Source: JAYEPK01 sp048569615
GTDB lineage: Archaea; Thermoplasmatota; Penumbrarchaeia; Penumbrarchaeales; Penumbrarchaeaceae
Length of the DNA stretch: 64,000 nucleotides
Direction: 5' to 3'
Assembly: GCA_048569615.1 (NCBI GenBank)
Contig: JBLIRK010000004.1
Span: 18,904 to 82,903, forward strand
Part shown: positions 44,543 through 54,128 of the stretch, in pieces
How the letters are laid out: every line of letters starts with the position of its first letter
Numbering within the stretch: the first letter of the stretch is position 1
Program-made: the position numbers and the translations under genes
Notes under the pieces: generated by a model
What the model saw: the letters and a program-made list of their open reading frames with translations, nothing else
Told to the model about the DNA's origin: nothing
The model's database searches: none

Positions 44543-45067
44543 ATGGTCTCGACCCTTAGATTTCATACATACGAGACCGGACCGGGGTGGGACCATCGGA
44601 GAATTGCAGAGGTGGCTGCCCGGGGGCCTTTTTCGGCAGATATCGTTGTATTGGACCCGGGGAAGCTTTTCGATCCTCAGCATCTCGGATCGGCCTTGAT
44701 GCATGCCGCGAGGGCCCTTCTCAGAGGCCAAGCCAGGGCGAGGGACAGGTCGATCGAGGTTCTTAGATGGCTCTCGGGTGCGCATCAGGTATCGAGAGGA
44801 TTGGAGGTTATGGGGCCCGACGGAGATTCATCACAGCTGATCATGGTGGAGCTGCCTCCGGAATGGCCTGTAGAGGAGGATTCACTTCGATTCCCCATCC
44901 TCGAACCTGCTTCAAGCAGCCCCGATATCAATGGCCTGACGAGGGTCGAAGGGCCCTCCTACGGGGGGATTGCAGCCCTGGCCGGACTTGGAATCACCGA
45001 TCTGGGAGATGAAAATCTGAACCGCGCCCAGGTCTTGGAGATCGTCTGTTTGGGCCCCATCAATTAG
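44543..45067 (+). CDS. KEOPS complex subunit Cgi121
   Basis: 174 residues. HLGSALMHAARALLRGQARA, then SIEVLRWLSGAHQVSRGLEVMG, match the Cgi121 fold, in which a conserved helix recognises the 3' CCA end of tRNA and recruits it to the Kae1/Bud32/Pcc1 machinery that makes the t6A base at position 37. The other KEOPS genes are not in this window. It probably forms an operon with the upstream HhH gene. The assignment is from motif and length; Cgi121 diverges strongly, so confidence is below that of the other housekeeping genes. Confidence 0.8.
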   Translation: MVSTLRFHTYETGPGWDHRRIAEVAARGPFSADIVVLDPGKLFDPQHLGSALMHAARALLRGQARARDRSIEVLRWLSGAHQVSRGLEVMGPDGDSSQLIMVELPPEWPVEEDSLRFPILEPASSSPDINGLTRVEGPSYGGIAALAGLGITDLGDENLNRAQVLEIVCLGPIN

Positions 45068-45260
45068 ACATTTTCTCTGCCATATTCGAAGATGTGTTGT
45101 TAGTCAGTTTTTGCTTTAAAAGACCACCTTTAATCGATTTTTCACATCATAATGGGTAATTTTCTTTTATGGTATTTATATTAAAAAGTATTATATGCAG
45201 GACAAGTTCTTTTATTTCTTCCCCGGCCATAATACGCTCCCAGTAGTGAACGGTGTTAAG

Positions 45261-48200
45261 ATGCAATCATGCGAGAAATGTTGTCGTGAAGCCCGATCAC
45301 GATCCACCCCCCGAGAGCTTGGCAGATCGAAGCTCCTTTCACTGTTGTTCTGCTTCTTCATTGCGGCCCTCTTTTCGCTCTCCTCGATGTCTAAAGTTCC
45401 GACCGCCGGAGAGTTGCACATCGAAGGGAAGCATCCTTTCGGCAACCCTCCGAAAACCCTTAAGGATGCGGGAACCGTGATAGGCATCCTGGAGAACTTC
45501 ACCGGCGGCTACGAAAAAGGGCTCCCCCACAACACCTACGGTTTCGACGAGTTCAACTGCCTTGCCGTCGGGGACATCGACGGTGATTCCAACCTCGACC
45601 TTGCCTTCGGAGGCGAGGATTACGACACTGCGAGCACCACGGGTCTTTACGTTTACAGAGGCCACGGCAACGGAACCTGGACATCAGCCTCCTCCGGTCT
45701 TCCGACCTACAACAGCTGGGGAGGTCTTGCATTCGGAGACGCTGACGGCGACGGTAAAATGGAGCTCTACGCCTGCAACGAGGGGTGGGGAAGCCGCGGC
45801 GGTTCAATATCGGGCATCGGAGCGTGGGAATACAGCTCCGGCTCATGGTCGACCACGGGGATCACATCTCCCGCTACATCCGGTTATTTCAATTCCATCG
45901 TCCTGAAGAACTTCACGAAGGGCCCGGGGCTGGATATCGCCGTCACCCATTCGTACGGGAACATGAACGGGATCAAAGTGTTCCACAGCAACGGCTCTTC
46001 ACCAATAGGATGGACATCGAATTCCAACGGGCTACCCTCCTCCGGTGAGTACGCTGGCATCGCCGTGGGCGATCTGAACAACGACACACTGCCGGACATA
46101 GCAGCGGTATCGTATGTCAACTCCGGTCTGAGGATCTTCACCCAGAACGCGCTGGGCAACGGATGGACCGACAGGTCCTCGTCGCTTCCAAGCTCGGCTT
46201 TGTCAGGCCGGATGCTCGGTGTGGCCATCGGAGACTGCAACGGGGACGGACACGGGGATATCATCTTCACCCACCGGGACAACGGCATGAGGATGCTACT
46301 GGGAAACGGTGGTGGGGCCTCGGGGACAAGCTTCTCATGGACGGCACCGACATCGGCCTTTCCTTCCAACTACGGCTCTTCGGGTCGTTTCCCCCAGATC
46401 CAGCTCGATGACATCGACAAGGACGGAGACCTCGATCTGATGGCTCCCAAGGCCGGGAACGGCCTCCACCTCTTCCTCGGGAACGGCACTAAGCTGCCGG
46501 GGACCGGTTTCGGCTGGACCGAGGTGACCAATAAGAACCTGCCCACCAACATGACGTGCTACGGCTCGGTGTTCTTCGATATGGACAGTGATAAGGACCT
46601 AGACCTTGCCGTGGCAACATGGGGCGATGGTGTCAAGGTATTCAGGACCAACCTCACACTTAAGGACACGAACAAGGCCCCGGTCCCCGACGCCGGGGAT
46701 GATCAGACGATCCGGTTGGGGGAAACAGCTGTATTGAACGGGACGGGAAGCAGCGATCCCGAGGATGCCCCGTTTGGGGATACTGCCGGTGGATTATTGA
46801 ACTATGACTGGAACTTCACGAAGGTTCCCGCCGGTTCTTACGTAATGGACAGCTCCCTGCAGAGCTCGGACAAGGTGGCAAAGCCCCATTTCAGGCCTGA
46901 CGTTGAGGGCTTCTACGTACTCAACCTCTCCGTCAGGGATTCCAAGGGAAAATGCTCCAACAGGTCCGATGAGGATACCGTTACCGTAAAGGTGCTCAAT
47001 GACGCCCCCGTCCCGGATGCCGGGACAGGCCAGACGATCTATCTGGGCAAAACGGTCTATCTGAACGGGACTGGAAGCAGCGATACGGAGGACTGTCCGG
47101 AAGGGGATCTGAACGGAACCCTGCTCTCATATGACTGGAACGTCACTTCTTATCCCCGAGGCTCATTGATCCGGGACGGAAGCCTGTTCCCGGATGATAA
47201 TTCGCCGACCTCTCATTTCGTGCCCGACAAGGTGGGAAAGTATCGGTTGACACTGGCGGTCAACGACAGCCATGGAAAATGGTCCCATTTCTCCAATGAG
47301 AGTATCGTTGAGATCACGGTGGTCAAGCCCAACGATCCGCCGATCCCCGATGCGGGGGTCGACATCACACGCTTCACGAACACTTTCGTTTATCTGAACG
47401 GCTCCAAGAGCAGGGATGTCGACGGCGAGATCGTTCACTGGAACTGGACATGCTCCAATGAGAGCATCGACCTTACCTTCGAGGACAGCTCCCATCCCTT
47501 CTTCTACCCCTTCGAACCGGGCAACTTCACCTTCACACTCAATGTCCAGGACGATAACGGATCCTGGGCGGATCTCGAGGATGAGGTCAACGTGACAATA
47601 ATAGAACCGGGAAGAAACCTCCCCCCCAGCGCTGATGCTGGCGGGGACATCCATGTTGTCCTGGGAGAGGAGGTCGTTCTTGACGGGACGGCAAGCTCCG
47701 ACCTTGACGGAGAAATACTGATATGGGATTGGAGATGCACCTCCCATCCCGGGTTGATGCTGAACGCTACGAACAGCTCCCGCCCCCACTTCGCTCCCGC
47801 TGAAACCGGCATCTACGGATTCACCCTCAGGGTAATGGATGACAATGGCTCCTGGTCCCCGGAAGATGGTATGCTGGTCTATGTTTCGGAGCCCTTCCTC
47901 AACCAGAGGCCTTTTGCCGATGCCGGGTCCGACATCTACGGCTTCGTTTCGGAGGAATTGTCCTTGGACGGCAGGAACAGCTACGACCTTGACGGGTTGG
48001 TGGTCAAGTACAATTGGACCTGCCTTGACGGCTATGTGAATATGATCGGATGGAACACATCCCGACCGCATTTTTCATCCAGCGAGCCGTGCATACTCAC
48101 TTTCAGCCTCATGGTAATGGACGATATGGGAGAATGGAGCCTTCCGGACACGGTGAATGCTACCATTTGGCAGAGGCCTTCCCCCCCACCTGATCAGGGT

Positions 48201-48812
48201 CCAAAAAACGTAACTTTCAGCATCGGTCCGCTGCTTTACGAGAACGGGTACCCAGTTCCCGATGCCGTAATGACAATGACGGCCCTGGACCTATGGCCGT
48301 GGCAGACCCCTCCATTTTTCAATTCCACCTCAACACAAGCCGGAATGTTCCACTTCTTCCAGGGGATTCCGCCGGGCAATTATTCCTCCTCGATAATCAT
48401 CGACGGGGAGACTCCGGTCCCGCCCTTTGATGTCCTGGTCCTCGGGAACGGGACAGTGATCATTCCGGGAGGGCTCCCTACGATCCCCTCGCCCGTCCCG
48501 GTTGATGACGATGATGTTGATGATGATGTTGGGCCCGTTGATGACGATATCGTCGATGACGACATCGATGATGATGACATCGGGCCCGTTGATGACGATA
48601 TCGTCGATGACGACGTCGTTGATGATGCAGTTGATGACGATGATGGAATTATCGGAGAGAGGGGCATGTCCGCGTATCAGGTCGCAGTCGTCGCTCTGGT
48701 GGGATCGGTGTTCGTTCTGATAACTGTCGTTGTCATCATCGGGTACCTTAGGAGGGAAAAGGAGGATAAGGTGGAGCAGGAAGATCTCATGGAAAAATAC
48801 CTTGAGGAATAG
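45261..48812 (+). CDS. Large surface protein: FG-GAP repeats, five PKD domains, Asp-rich stalk, TM anchor
   Basis: About 1,183 residues from ATG at 45261; the frame opens at ATG 45195, which lies too close to a TATA-like element near 45175. A Cys-rich basic N terminus (MQSCEKCCREARSRS) precedes the signal helix (LLSLLFCFFIAALFSLSSM). Bases about 45550-46650 encode FG-GAP/VCBS propeller repeats (DIDGDSNLDLAFGG, DADGDGKMELY). Five PKD-like domains follow (each starting PDAG or ADAG, 46680-48170), then a carboxypeptidase-regulatory-like domain, an Asp/Val/Ile-rich stalk and one membrane helix (about 48680-48745). Topology is that of an adhesin or S-layer-associated receptor; ligand unknown. Confidence 0.87.
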   Translation: MQSCEKCCREARSRSTPRELGRSKLLSLLFCFFIAALFSLSSMSKVPTAGELHIEGKHPFGNPPKTLKDAGTVIGILENFTGGYEKGLPHNTYGFDEFNCLAVGDIDGDSNLDLAFGGEDYDTASTTGLYVYRGHGNGTWTSASSGLPTYNSWGGLAFGDADGDGKMELYACNEGWGSRGGSISGIGAWEYSSGSWSTTGITSPATSGYFNSIVLKNFTKGPGLDIAVTHSYGNMNGIKVFHSNGSSPIGWTSNSNGLPSSGEYAGIAVGDLNNDTLPDIAAVSYVNSGLRIFTQNALGNGWTDRSSSLPSSALSGRMLGVAIGDCNGDGHGDIIFTHRDNGMRMLLGNGGGASGTSFSWTAPTSAFPSNYGSSGRFPQIQLDDIDKDGDLDLMAPKAGNGLHLFLGNGTKLPGTGFGWTEVTNKNLPTNMTCYGSVFFDMDSDKDLDLAVATWGDGVKVFRTNLTLKDTNKAPVPDAGDDQTIRLGETAVLNGTGSSDPEDAPFGDTAGGLLNYDWNFTKVPAGSYVMDSSLQSSDKVAKPHFRPDVEGFYVLNLSVRDSKGKCSNRSDEDTVTVKVLNDAPVPDAGTGQTIYLGKTVYLNGTGSSDTEDCPEGDLNGTLLSYDWNVTSYPRGSLIRDGSLFPDDNSPTSHFVPDKVGKYRLTLAVNDSHGKWSHFSNESIVEITVVKPNDPPIPDAGVDITRFTNTFVYLNGSKSRDVDGEIVHWNWTCSNESIDLTFEDSSHPFFYPFEPGNFTFTLNVQDDNGSWADLEDEVNVTIIEPGRNLPPSADAGGDIHVVLGEEVVLDGTASSDLDGEILIWDWRCTSHPGLMLNATNSSRPHFAPAETGIYGFTLRVMDDNGSWSPEDGMLVYVSEPFLNQRPFADAGSDIYGFVSEELSLDGRNSYDLDGLVVKYNWTCLDGYVNMIGWNTSRPHFSSSEPCILTFSLMVMDDMGEWSLPDTVNATIWQRPSPPPDQGPKNVTFSIGPLLYENGYPVPDAVMTMTALDLWPWQTPPFFNSTSTQAGMFHFFQGIPPGNYSSSIIIDGETPVPPFDVLVLGNGTVIIPGGLPTIPSPVPVDDDDVDDDVGPVDDDIVDDDIDDDDIGPVDDDIVDDDVVDDAVDDDDGIIGERGMSAYQVAVVALVGSVFVLITVVVIIGYLRREKEDKVEQEDLMEKYLEE
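48531..48614 (+). repeat. 33-bp direct repeat, period 51 bp, in the Asp-rich stalk
   Basis: A 33-base unit at 48531-48563 recurs exactly at 48582-48614 and encodes GPVDDDIVDDD twice. It lies within the coding frame. Confidence 0.8.
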
Positions 48813-48913
48813 AGCCCCCTCGAACAGCTCACGGCAGGGAATAGAGTTATAGAAAAGGAAGCAATAGGTGCATCACCGCAGCAAGTGATCAGCTTCCCGG
48901 AAGTGATCTGAAA

Positions 48914-49906
48914 TTGTCCGTACAAAGTCTGAGGCTGTCCCTGGGGACGGCGATCGTTATGGGTTTCAAGGAAGGAGCACTGCCTGATCCCCCCACCACA
49001 GCTTATATCATGGTCGGAGAGGGATGCTCAGGCAACTGCGCTTTCTGCACACAAGCCAGGGATTCCGGGAGCGGTGCCGAGCTCCTAAGTAGGATCACAT
49101 GGCCGGAATTCCCCGCAGACGATGTGATTCGAAGTTTCGTTTCCGGTCGCAGCAGAGGATTCAGGCGCATATGCCTGCAGTGCCTGAACGATCCCGCAAT
49201 GTTCCCCGGCCTCCCGGAACTCGTGGAGCAGCTTCACGGAATATCACAACTCCCTCTTTCAGCCTCCATTCCCCCGAGGGACAAGGAATACCTGCGCCGC
49301 CTGAAGAACTCCGGAGCGGACCGGGTGGGAATAGCCCTCGATGCTGCGGAGAAGGGGCTGTTTGACAGGATAAAGGGCTATCTCGTCGGAAATGCTGTCA
49401 CATGGGAGGAGGTTTGGAGCTCCCTATGGGATGCGGTCCAGGTCTTCGGGCAGGGAAATGTTTCCACCCATATCATTGTTGGAATGGGAGAATCGGACAG
49501 GGAGGTTCTCGATGTATTGAGAAGATCCCGGGAGATGGGCGTTCTCGTTTCCTTGTTCGCCTACACTCCCGTGAAGGGAACAAGATATCAGGGGAAGCCC
49601 CCCGAACTTGGCAGGTACAGGGCTCTCCAGGCTGCAAGGGGAGCCGTTATGGAGAAGGGTATGGTCGACGGTTTCGGATTCGATGAAAATGGGAAGCTCA
49701 CCTCAATGCCCGATCTGGAATGGGCAGGAGCGCTGGATCCTTCGGGCCTTTTCATGACCCGGGGCTGCACCGACTGCAACCGGCCGTACTACAACGAGCG
49801 TCCCAGAGGTCCCATCTTCAACTATCCGAGACCCTTGACCGAGGGAGAGCAGGAACGGGCCCTGGAAGCGGTCCGACATTATCTCCATGACAGGAATGGC
49901 TCGTGA
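48914..49906 (+). CDS. Radical SAM protein, biotin/lipoyl-synthase-like
   Basis: 330 residues from a TTG start. CSGNCAFC (Cys38, Cys42, Cys45) is the CX3CX2C [4Fe-4S]-SAM motif, followed by barrel strands including GIALDAAEKGLF and STHIIVGMGESD that resemble the BioB/LipA branch. A second Cys pair, GCTDC (Cys285, Cys288), sits near the C terminus in MTRGCTDCNRPYYNERPRG and may hold an auxiliary cluster. Archaeal LipS-type lipoyl synthases are one candidate, but I cannot confirm it. An operon is not evident; a 101-base gap separates it from the surface-protein gene. Confidence 0.8.
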   Translation: MSVQSLRLSLGTAIVMGFKEGALPDPPTTAYIMVGEGCSGNCAFCTQARDSGSGAELLSRITWPEFPADDVIRSFVSGRSRGFRRICLQCLNDPAMFPGLPELVEQLHGISQLPLSASIPPRDKEYLRRLKNSGADRVGIALDAAEKGLFDRIKGYLVGNAVTWEEVWSSLWDAVQVFGQGNVSTHIIVGMGESDREVLDVLRRSREMGVLVSLFAYTPVKGTRYQGKPPELGRYRALQAARGAVMEKGMVDGFGFDENGKLTSMPDLEWAGALDPSGLFMTRGCTDCNRPYYNERPRGPIFNYPRPLTEGEQERALEAVRHYLHDRNGS

Positions 49907-50230
49907 GCGCTGACGCTCTTCCAGGTTGCATTTCAATTGCGTTTTTTCGTCGATGCCAAGGCCCGCGGGCGGAGCATGGAAGAACAAGCAATCCACATGC
50001 AAAGACACTCTTCAGAATAGTAATTCAGATAGTCTCATAAGAGCTCGCAGAGATCGTTGGCGTATTCAACTTCCGGTACCTCACAATGTTCTTCTCGGCA
50101 AGATTCATGTTTTTGAACCTGATGGAAGCTGCAATTTCTCTTACGCGGGTGGAAATATCGATTCCCCGGGAAATTATAATATTTCGAGCTAGCACTTGGG
50201 TCCTTCTGTTCCTTGAAAGGAAAGATTGAA
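49907..50230. other. Largely non-coding interval between radical SAM and TrkH genes
   Basis: It contains the TATA-like ATTATAATATTT (about 50174-50185) that probably drives trkH, and a possible short minus-strand frame listed separately. No RNA gene or terminator is recognised. Confidence 0.5.
50025..50195 (-). CDS. Possible small gene or gene remnant
   Basis: A 56-codon frame from GTG at 50195 (AAGGACC upstream) reading MLARNIIISRGIDISTRVRE and ending SASSYETI. The codon choice (AGG, GCC, GAG, AAG) is like that of real genes nearby, which is why it is listed. Against it: the frame crosses the likely trkH TATA box, and no family is recognised. It may be a decayed remnant. Confidence 0.3.
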   Translation of the reverse strand: MLARNIIISRGIDISTRVREIAASIRFKNMNLAEKNIVRYRKLNTPTISASSYETI

Positions 50231-51715
50231 ATGAGGTCCAGGGAAACACTATCAAGCGTCGGAGCCGTCCTGCTCCTCTATCCCATCCCGTTTCTCCTGC
50301 CGTTCTTCGTCGGTCTCATGTACAGCGAGCATATACTCGACCTTGTACTGGCATACCTGCTCCCCGCATTCTTCTCGCTCATGATAGGCATCCTGCTCAC
50401 AACCTGGGGAAAGTGGAGGCCCGGGAGCGGGCTGGATCTGAGGCCTTCCGAGGCCCTTGTTGTGGTGTCTCTGTCCTGGCTCTTCATTGCCGTCATAGGT
50501 GCGCTCCCCTTCGTGATCAACGGAGCCATAACCAGTCCCGTGGGCGCCTTCTTTGAATCAATGTCCGGTTTCACGACCACCGGCGCTTCGGTATTGACAG
50601 TGATAGACGGGCTGGACCATTCCATCCTCATATGGAGGGCCTTGACCCAATGGCTCGGAGGATTGGGGGTGATCGTTCTTATGGTGGCGGTCTTCTCCAT
50701 GCTTCTGGGCGGTCCGAAGGCCGGAATGCTGCTAATGAAAGGCGAGGTCCCTGGTCATTCCAGCGAGAAGCTCGTTCCCAGGATAAAGGACACTGCCAAG
50801 ATACTGTGGGTCATCTACGTAATCCTCACCATCGCCGAAATAACACTGCTGACCCTGCTTGGGCTTGATCTGTACGATGCGGTATGCCATACATTTACGA
50901 CACTGTCAACGGGAGGGTACGGAACCCACACCACAAGCATCACCTACTTCCAGAACAAACCCTTTGCCCCAATCATAGAACTGGTCCTTGTGTTCTTCAT
51001 GTTCGTGGGAGGGACCAATTTCATCCTGCATTACAATTTTGTCATCAAGGGTCTGAAGAGCTACCTCAAAGATGCAGAGTTCAGGATATATTCACTGATC
51101 CTTCTCAGTTTCGTGGGCATTGTCGCCCTGGACCTTTCCATTCGTGGAGTGTATTCTCCGATCGAATCGGTCAGGGCCTCCCTCTTCACTATGACCTCGA
51201 TCCAGACCACCACGGGATTCGTGACGTACGATTTCGATACCTGGCCGGCACTGTCCAGATTTGCAATAATCATCGCCATGTTCGTGGGCGGTATGACAGG
51301 GTCCACGGGAGGTGGTATCAAGATAGCCAGGTTCATAATCGCCTACAAAGCGATCCGCAGGATGATGAAGAAGATAGGGCATCCCCGGTCCAGGCAGCCC
51401 CTGAAGATGGGGGATGTCATCTTCCCGGAGAAGATCGGCAGGTCCGTGGGAACCTTCATCCTGGGGTATATAGCCATCTTCGGTGTGAGCGTCTATCTGA
51501 TGTCGCTAACGGGCCTGGATGCGGTCTCTGCGATATCATCGGTATCCGCGACGCTCGGAAACGTTGGTCCCGGGCTTGGAGTTGTCGGACCCACCAGCAA
51601 TTATGCATCCATCGAGCCGGTTGGCCAGATACTCCTGGCCTTCCTCATGTGGCTGGGGAGGTTGGAGCTTATCACGGTCCTTGTTCTCTTCTCCCCCTCC
51701 ACTTACAAGGTGTAA
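50231..51715 (+). CDS. trkH: TrkH-family K+ transport membrane subunit
   Basis: About 494 residues from ATG at 50231 (GGAAAG upstream; TTG 50213 is the alternative). The four pore-loop units of the family are recognisable, including SMSGFTTTGASVLT in the first and TTLSTGGYGTH, SIQTTTGFVTYDF and SATLGNVGPGLG in the later ones. The protein forms the K+-conducting part of Trk/Ktr systems, normally gated by a soluble RCK protein (TrkA or KtrA). No trkA lies beside it; the two TrkA_C proteins at 17311-18521 lack an RCK_N domain. The next gene begins 36 bases downstream. Confidence 0.92.
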   Translation: MRSRETLSSVGAVLLLYPIPFLLPFFVGLMYSEHILDLVLAYLLPAFFSLMIGILLTTWGKWRPGSGLDLRPSEALVVVSLSWLFIAVIGALPFVINGAITSPVGAFFESMSGFTTTGASVLTVIDGLDHSILIWRALTQWLGGLGVIVLMVAVFSMLLGGPKAGMLLMKGEVPGHSSEKLVPRIKDTAKILWVIYVILTIAEITLLTLLGLDLYDAVCHTFTTLSTGGYGTHTTSITYFQNKPFAPIIELVLVFFMFVGGTNFILHYNFVIKGLKSYLKDAEFRIYSLILLSFVGIVALDLSIRGVYSPIESVRASLFTMTSIQTTTGFVTYDFDTWPALSRFAIIIAMFVGGMTGSTGGGIKIARFIIAYKAIRRMMKKIGHPRSRQPLKMGDVIFPEKIGRSVGTFILGYIAIFGVSVYLMSLTGLDAVSAISSVSATLGNVGPGLGVVGPTSNYASIEPVGQILLAFLMWLGRLELITVLVLFSPSTYKV

Positions 51716-51751
51716 CCCAAAATTAATCTTATTAGGCTCCCTTCGGACCAT

Positions 51752-52492
51752 GTGCTCGATAATCTCAAGTTCCAGCTTGACCATCACGTTGCCGACCTTG
51801 TACCCAAAGGTGGAATGGAAGCGGAAAAGGCTTGGAAGGTTGTCAACAACGCATCCTTTTCGAAGGAGCTTTCATTCTCCAGGAGGTTGGAGAACCTCTA
51901 CTTCATTTCAGCAGGCATCAGGAACTCCTCAATGTTCCATCCGCTCTCCATCGAGGAGATCCTGCAGGTCCGGGAGCTTGCCGGAAGACTTGGCGTTGGT
52001 TTCGTAGCAAGAAAGTGCGGCACAATTATCTTCAAGGTATTCCTGTTCGACCGCAGCAAGCGGGAGCTCGCCTCAAGGATACCGGATGTTTACGAGAGCA
52101 TGGGCTTCAGGGAGTTCATCGTTGCGCAGATCACCATAGCCAACCTAACAGGGGAGTTCCTTGATTATCCGGAATGCTGCAGGAAATGGTTCCTGGATCA
52201 TCTGATGGAAGGTACCGATCAGGACCTTGAAGCCCACGAAGCCCTCAGGAAGGAGAGGAGGCCGGATCCCAGGGCATATTATCTTGAGAGATTCGTACCA
52301 TGCTCTCCGCGCTGCGGGAATGCGATCAGGATGGGCAGGCGCATCGAGGAGGAGCTGGGAAGAATTGATCCCGGTCTGTTGAAGGAATACGAGATACTGA
52401 GGCTGGATCATATGAGGGATGTCAGGAACGGGGTGATCCTCCAGGAGAAGAGGAGACGGGACGAGCTCCGGTCTCTCGGACCGAGAAAGTGA
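51752..52492 (+). CDS. DUF483-like protein with Cys-rich signature
   Basis: 246 residues. The pattern LDYPECCRKWFLDHL followed by RFVPCSPRCGNAIRMGRRIEE matches the archaeal DUF483 family, whose conserved Cys and His/Arg residues suggest a metal- or cofactor-binding site. The N-terminal half is less conserved and helical. The C-terminal 40 residues are strongly basic (RLDHMRDVRNGVILQEKRRR), which might contact nucleic acid (inference). Biochemical function is unknown. Located 36 bases after trkH on the same strand, but a functional link is not evident. Confidence 0.75.
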   Translation: MLDNLKFQLDHHVADLVPKGGMEAEKAWKVVNNASFSKELSFSRRLENLYFISAGIRNSSMFHPLSIEEILQVRELAGRLGVGFVARKCGTIIFKVFLFDRSKRELASRIPDVYESMGFREFIVAQITIANLTGEFLDYPECCRKWFLDHLMEGTDQDLEAHEALRKERRPDPRAYYLERFVPCSPRCGNAIRMGRRIEEELGRIDPGLLKEYEILRLDHMRDVRNGVILQEKRRRDELRSLGPRK

Positions 52493-52603
52493 TGTGCTGT
52501 ATTACTGGCTCTTATCGTCTCATGTTTTCCACTTGAAAATGGGGTAGTAAGTATTATAAATCAAGCAGTCAGGTCTGAACGTACCCCGAAATAGGTGCAT
52601 TCC

Positions 52604-52813
52604 ATGATGTTTGAGTTAGGCAAACATCCAACAAGCGCAAGCTCCGCAGGTAGCGGTCATACCGGAACACCGACGACCGAGGCTCTCCTGTCTTCGAAGA
52701 AACTCGATCCGGAACAGCTTGAAGCGGTATCCAAGATACTGACCGATGATCTCTGCAGCTCCATGGACGAACTGGAGAAAGAACTCGGGAAGAAGCTCCG
52801 GGAATGCAGATGA
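52604..52813 (+). CDS. Small soluble protein of unknown function
   Basis: 69 residues from ATG at 52604; a GTG at 52595 and a second ATG at 52607 are in frame. A Ser/Gly/Thr-rich N-terminal arm precedes a helical half (DPEQLEAVSKILTDDLCSS; MDELEKELGKKLRECR) that looks like a short coiled coil. A TATA-like ATTATAAAT lies near 52552. No family recognised; converges with the serpin gene. Confidence 0.55.
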   Translation: MMFELGKHPTSASSAGSGHTGTPTTEALLSSKKLDPEQLEAVSKILTDDLCSSMDELEKELGKKLRECR

Positions 52814-52829
52814 TGACGTTTTCAAGTGA

Positions 52830-54128
52830 TCAGGCCGTCGGATCGCGTATGATCCCGGTGAACAGGATGTTCCCGGTACCTTTCTGCTGTATCATGAATA
52901 GGAAGGGTTGGTTTGCATTGAAGTAGAAACCTTCCGCAGATAATTCCCTCATCACGACCGCTGTTGCAGCGGCGGCTTCCGTTCCCTTCTCATCGACCTC
53001 GATGAAGGTCTGGTGAATTATATTGGAGATGTAGGGCGCTCCCTGGTCGGAGATGCCCGAGAAGTCGGCATCACCGAAGGGTGCGTTCATTCCCAGCTCT
53101 TTCATCGTCGGGACCAGTTCGTACTTCGTTTCCAGCTTGAACTTTGGGAGCCACACGGTTCCCTCCATGTCCTGGAGACCGCTCCTGATGTTCTGGAATT
53201 TCTCCGCGTCCAGATCCGATATGAGCCCGTCCATGTCGCCGTCCCTAGGCAGGACCAGGATCATCGAGAGCTCGTCTCCCTTGTAGGGAAGTTCCAACGC
53301 CTGGAGATCGTCGTCCTCGTAGTAGGGGAGCGTGTCCTCCTCCTCGACCTTCAAGCTCATCATGTCGACGGTGACCTGGCCGTCAGGGGTCTGGAACGTT
53401 TTTTCCGTTGTGTCGTCCTCGTTGAACTCGTAGACCCATTCCCCTTTGAAATAGATGGCGTTCGTGAGCACCATGTAGGTCAATGCGTCCAATACATCGG
53501 GGGGAATGAGGTCCTGTATCCTGTCGTGGGTGCGTTCCTCGACCCATGTATTGATGGTCTCCCTTGCCGCCTCGGGATCCGCTGCGTAATCGAGCTCGGT
53601 GACATTGCCGTAGTAGTAGCTCCTTATAGTGTTGAGGAATCGGTCCTTCATCTGGAGGTCCATCCTGGGCCAGATGGTGTTGGCTGTGGAGAGCTCGTAC
53701 TGGTCCGAGCCTTTGTTGATGTCGTTCTGCACCTTTGCGAAGGAGCCGAGTCTTTCCGCATCATTGTCCGGAAGATGCATCACTTCCTTCATCTCTTCCT
53801 CGGTCGTTCCTTCGGCTCCCTCGTAGGTCATGGAAAGGGCCGTGAAGATGGAGTAGGGGGAGATGAAGACGTTGCCTTCTTCGCCTGAATATAGCTTCTG
53901 CAGTATGTCCATGCCGAACTGGTTGTTGGCCGATATTATATCCTCTATGCCGCTGTCCGTCGCATTCCTTTCGTCGAGGTAAGGGCCGGTCCAATCGGAT
54001 ATCGGAGGTTCGTTGTTCATCTCGTTGTCGCCTTCTTCCTTCAGGAAGAGGCATCCGGCTATTGACGCTGCCAGTATCATGAGGGCAAAACTGATGCCAA
54101 GGGCTGCTCCTCTCGCCTTAGACTGCAT
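52830..54128 (-). CDS. Serpin (secreted lipoprotein, inhibitory type)
   Basis: 432 residues. The N terminus has a lipoprotein signal with lipobox IAGC (Cys26), so the protein should be lipid-anchored outside the membrane. The serpin domain runs from about residue 60 (VFISPYSIFTALSMTYEGA) to the C-terminal FLFMIQQKGTGNILFTG. The reactive-loop hinge GTEAAAATAVV (from Gly382) is of the inhibitory kind, with small residues at P12-P8. Counting from it by the antitrypsin register puts the scissile bond at Leu396-Ser397, which suggests inhibition of chymotrypsin- or elastase-like proteases. It is adjacent to a clostripain-like gene. Possible roles are protection from host, competitor or own proteases (inference). 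Confidence 0.93.
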   Translation of the reverse strand: MQSKARGAALGISFALMILAASIAGCLFLKEEGDNEMNNEPPISDWTGPYLDERNATDSGIEDIISANNQFGMDILQKLYSGEEGNVFISPYSIFTALSMTYEGAEGTTEEEMKEVMHLPDNDAERLGSFAKVQNDINKGSDQYELSTANTIWPRMDLQMKDRFLNTIRSYYYGNVTELDYAADPEAARETINTWVEERTHDRIQDLIPPDVLDALTYMVLTNAIYFKGEWVYEFNEDDTTEKTFQTPDGQVTVDMMSLKVEEEDTLPYYEDDDLQALELPYKGDELSMILVLPRDGDMDGLISDLDAEKFQNIRSGLQDMEGTVWLPKFKLETKYELVPTMKELGMNAPFGDADFSGISDQGAPYISNIIHQTFIEVDEKGTEAAAATAVVMRELSAEGFYFNANQPFLFMIQQKGTGNILFTGIIRDPTA

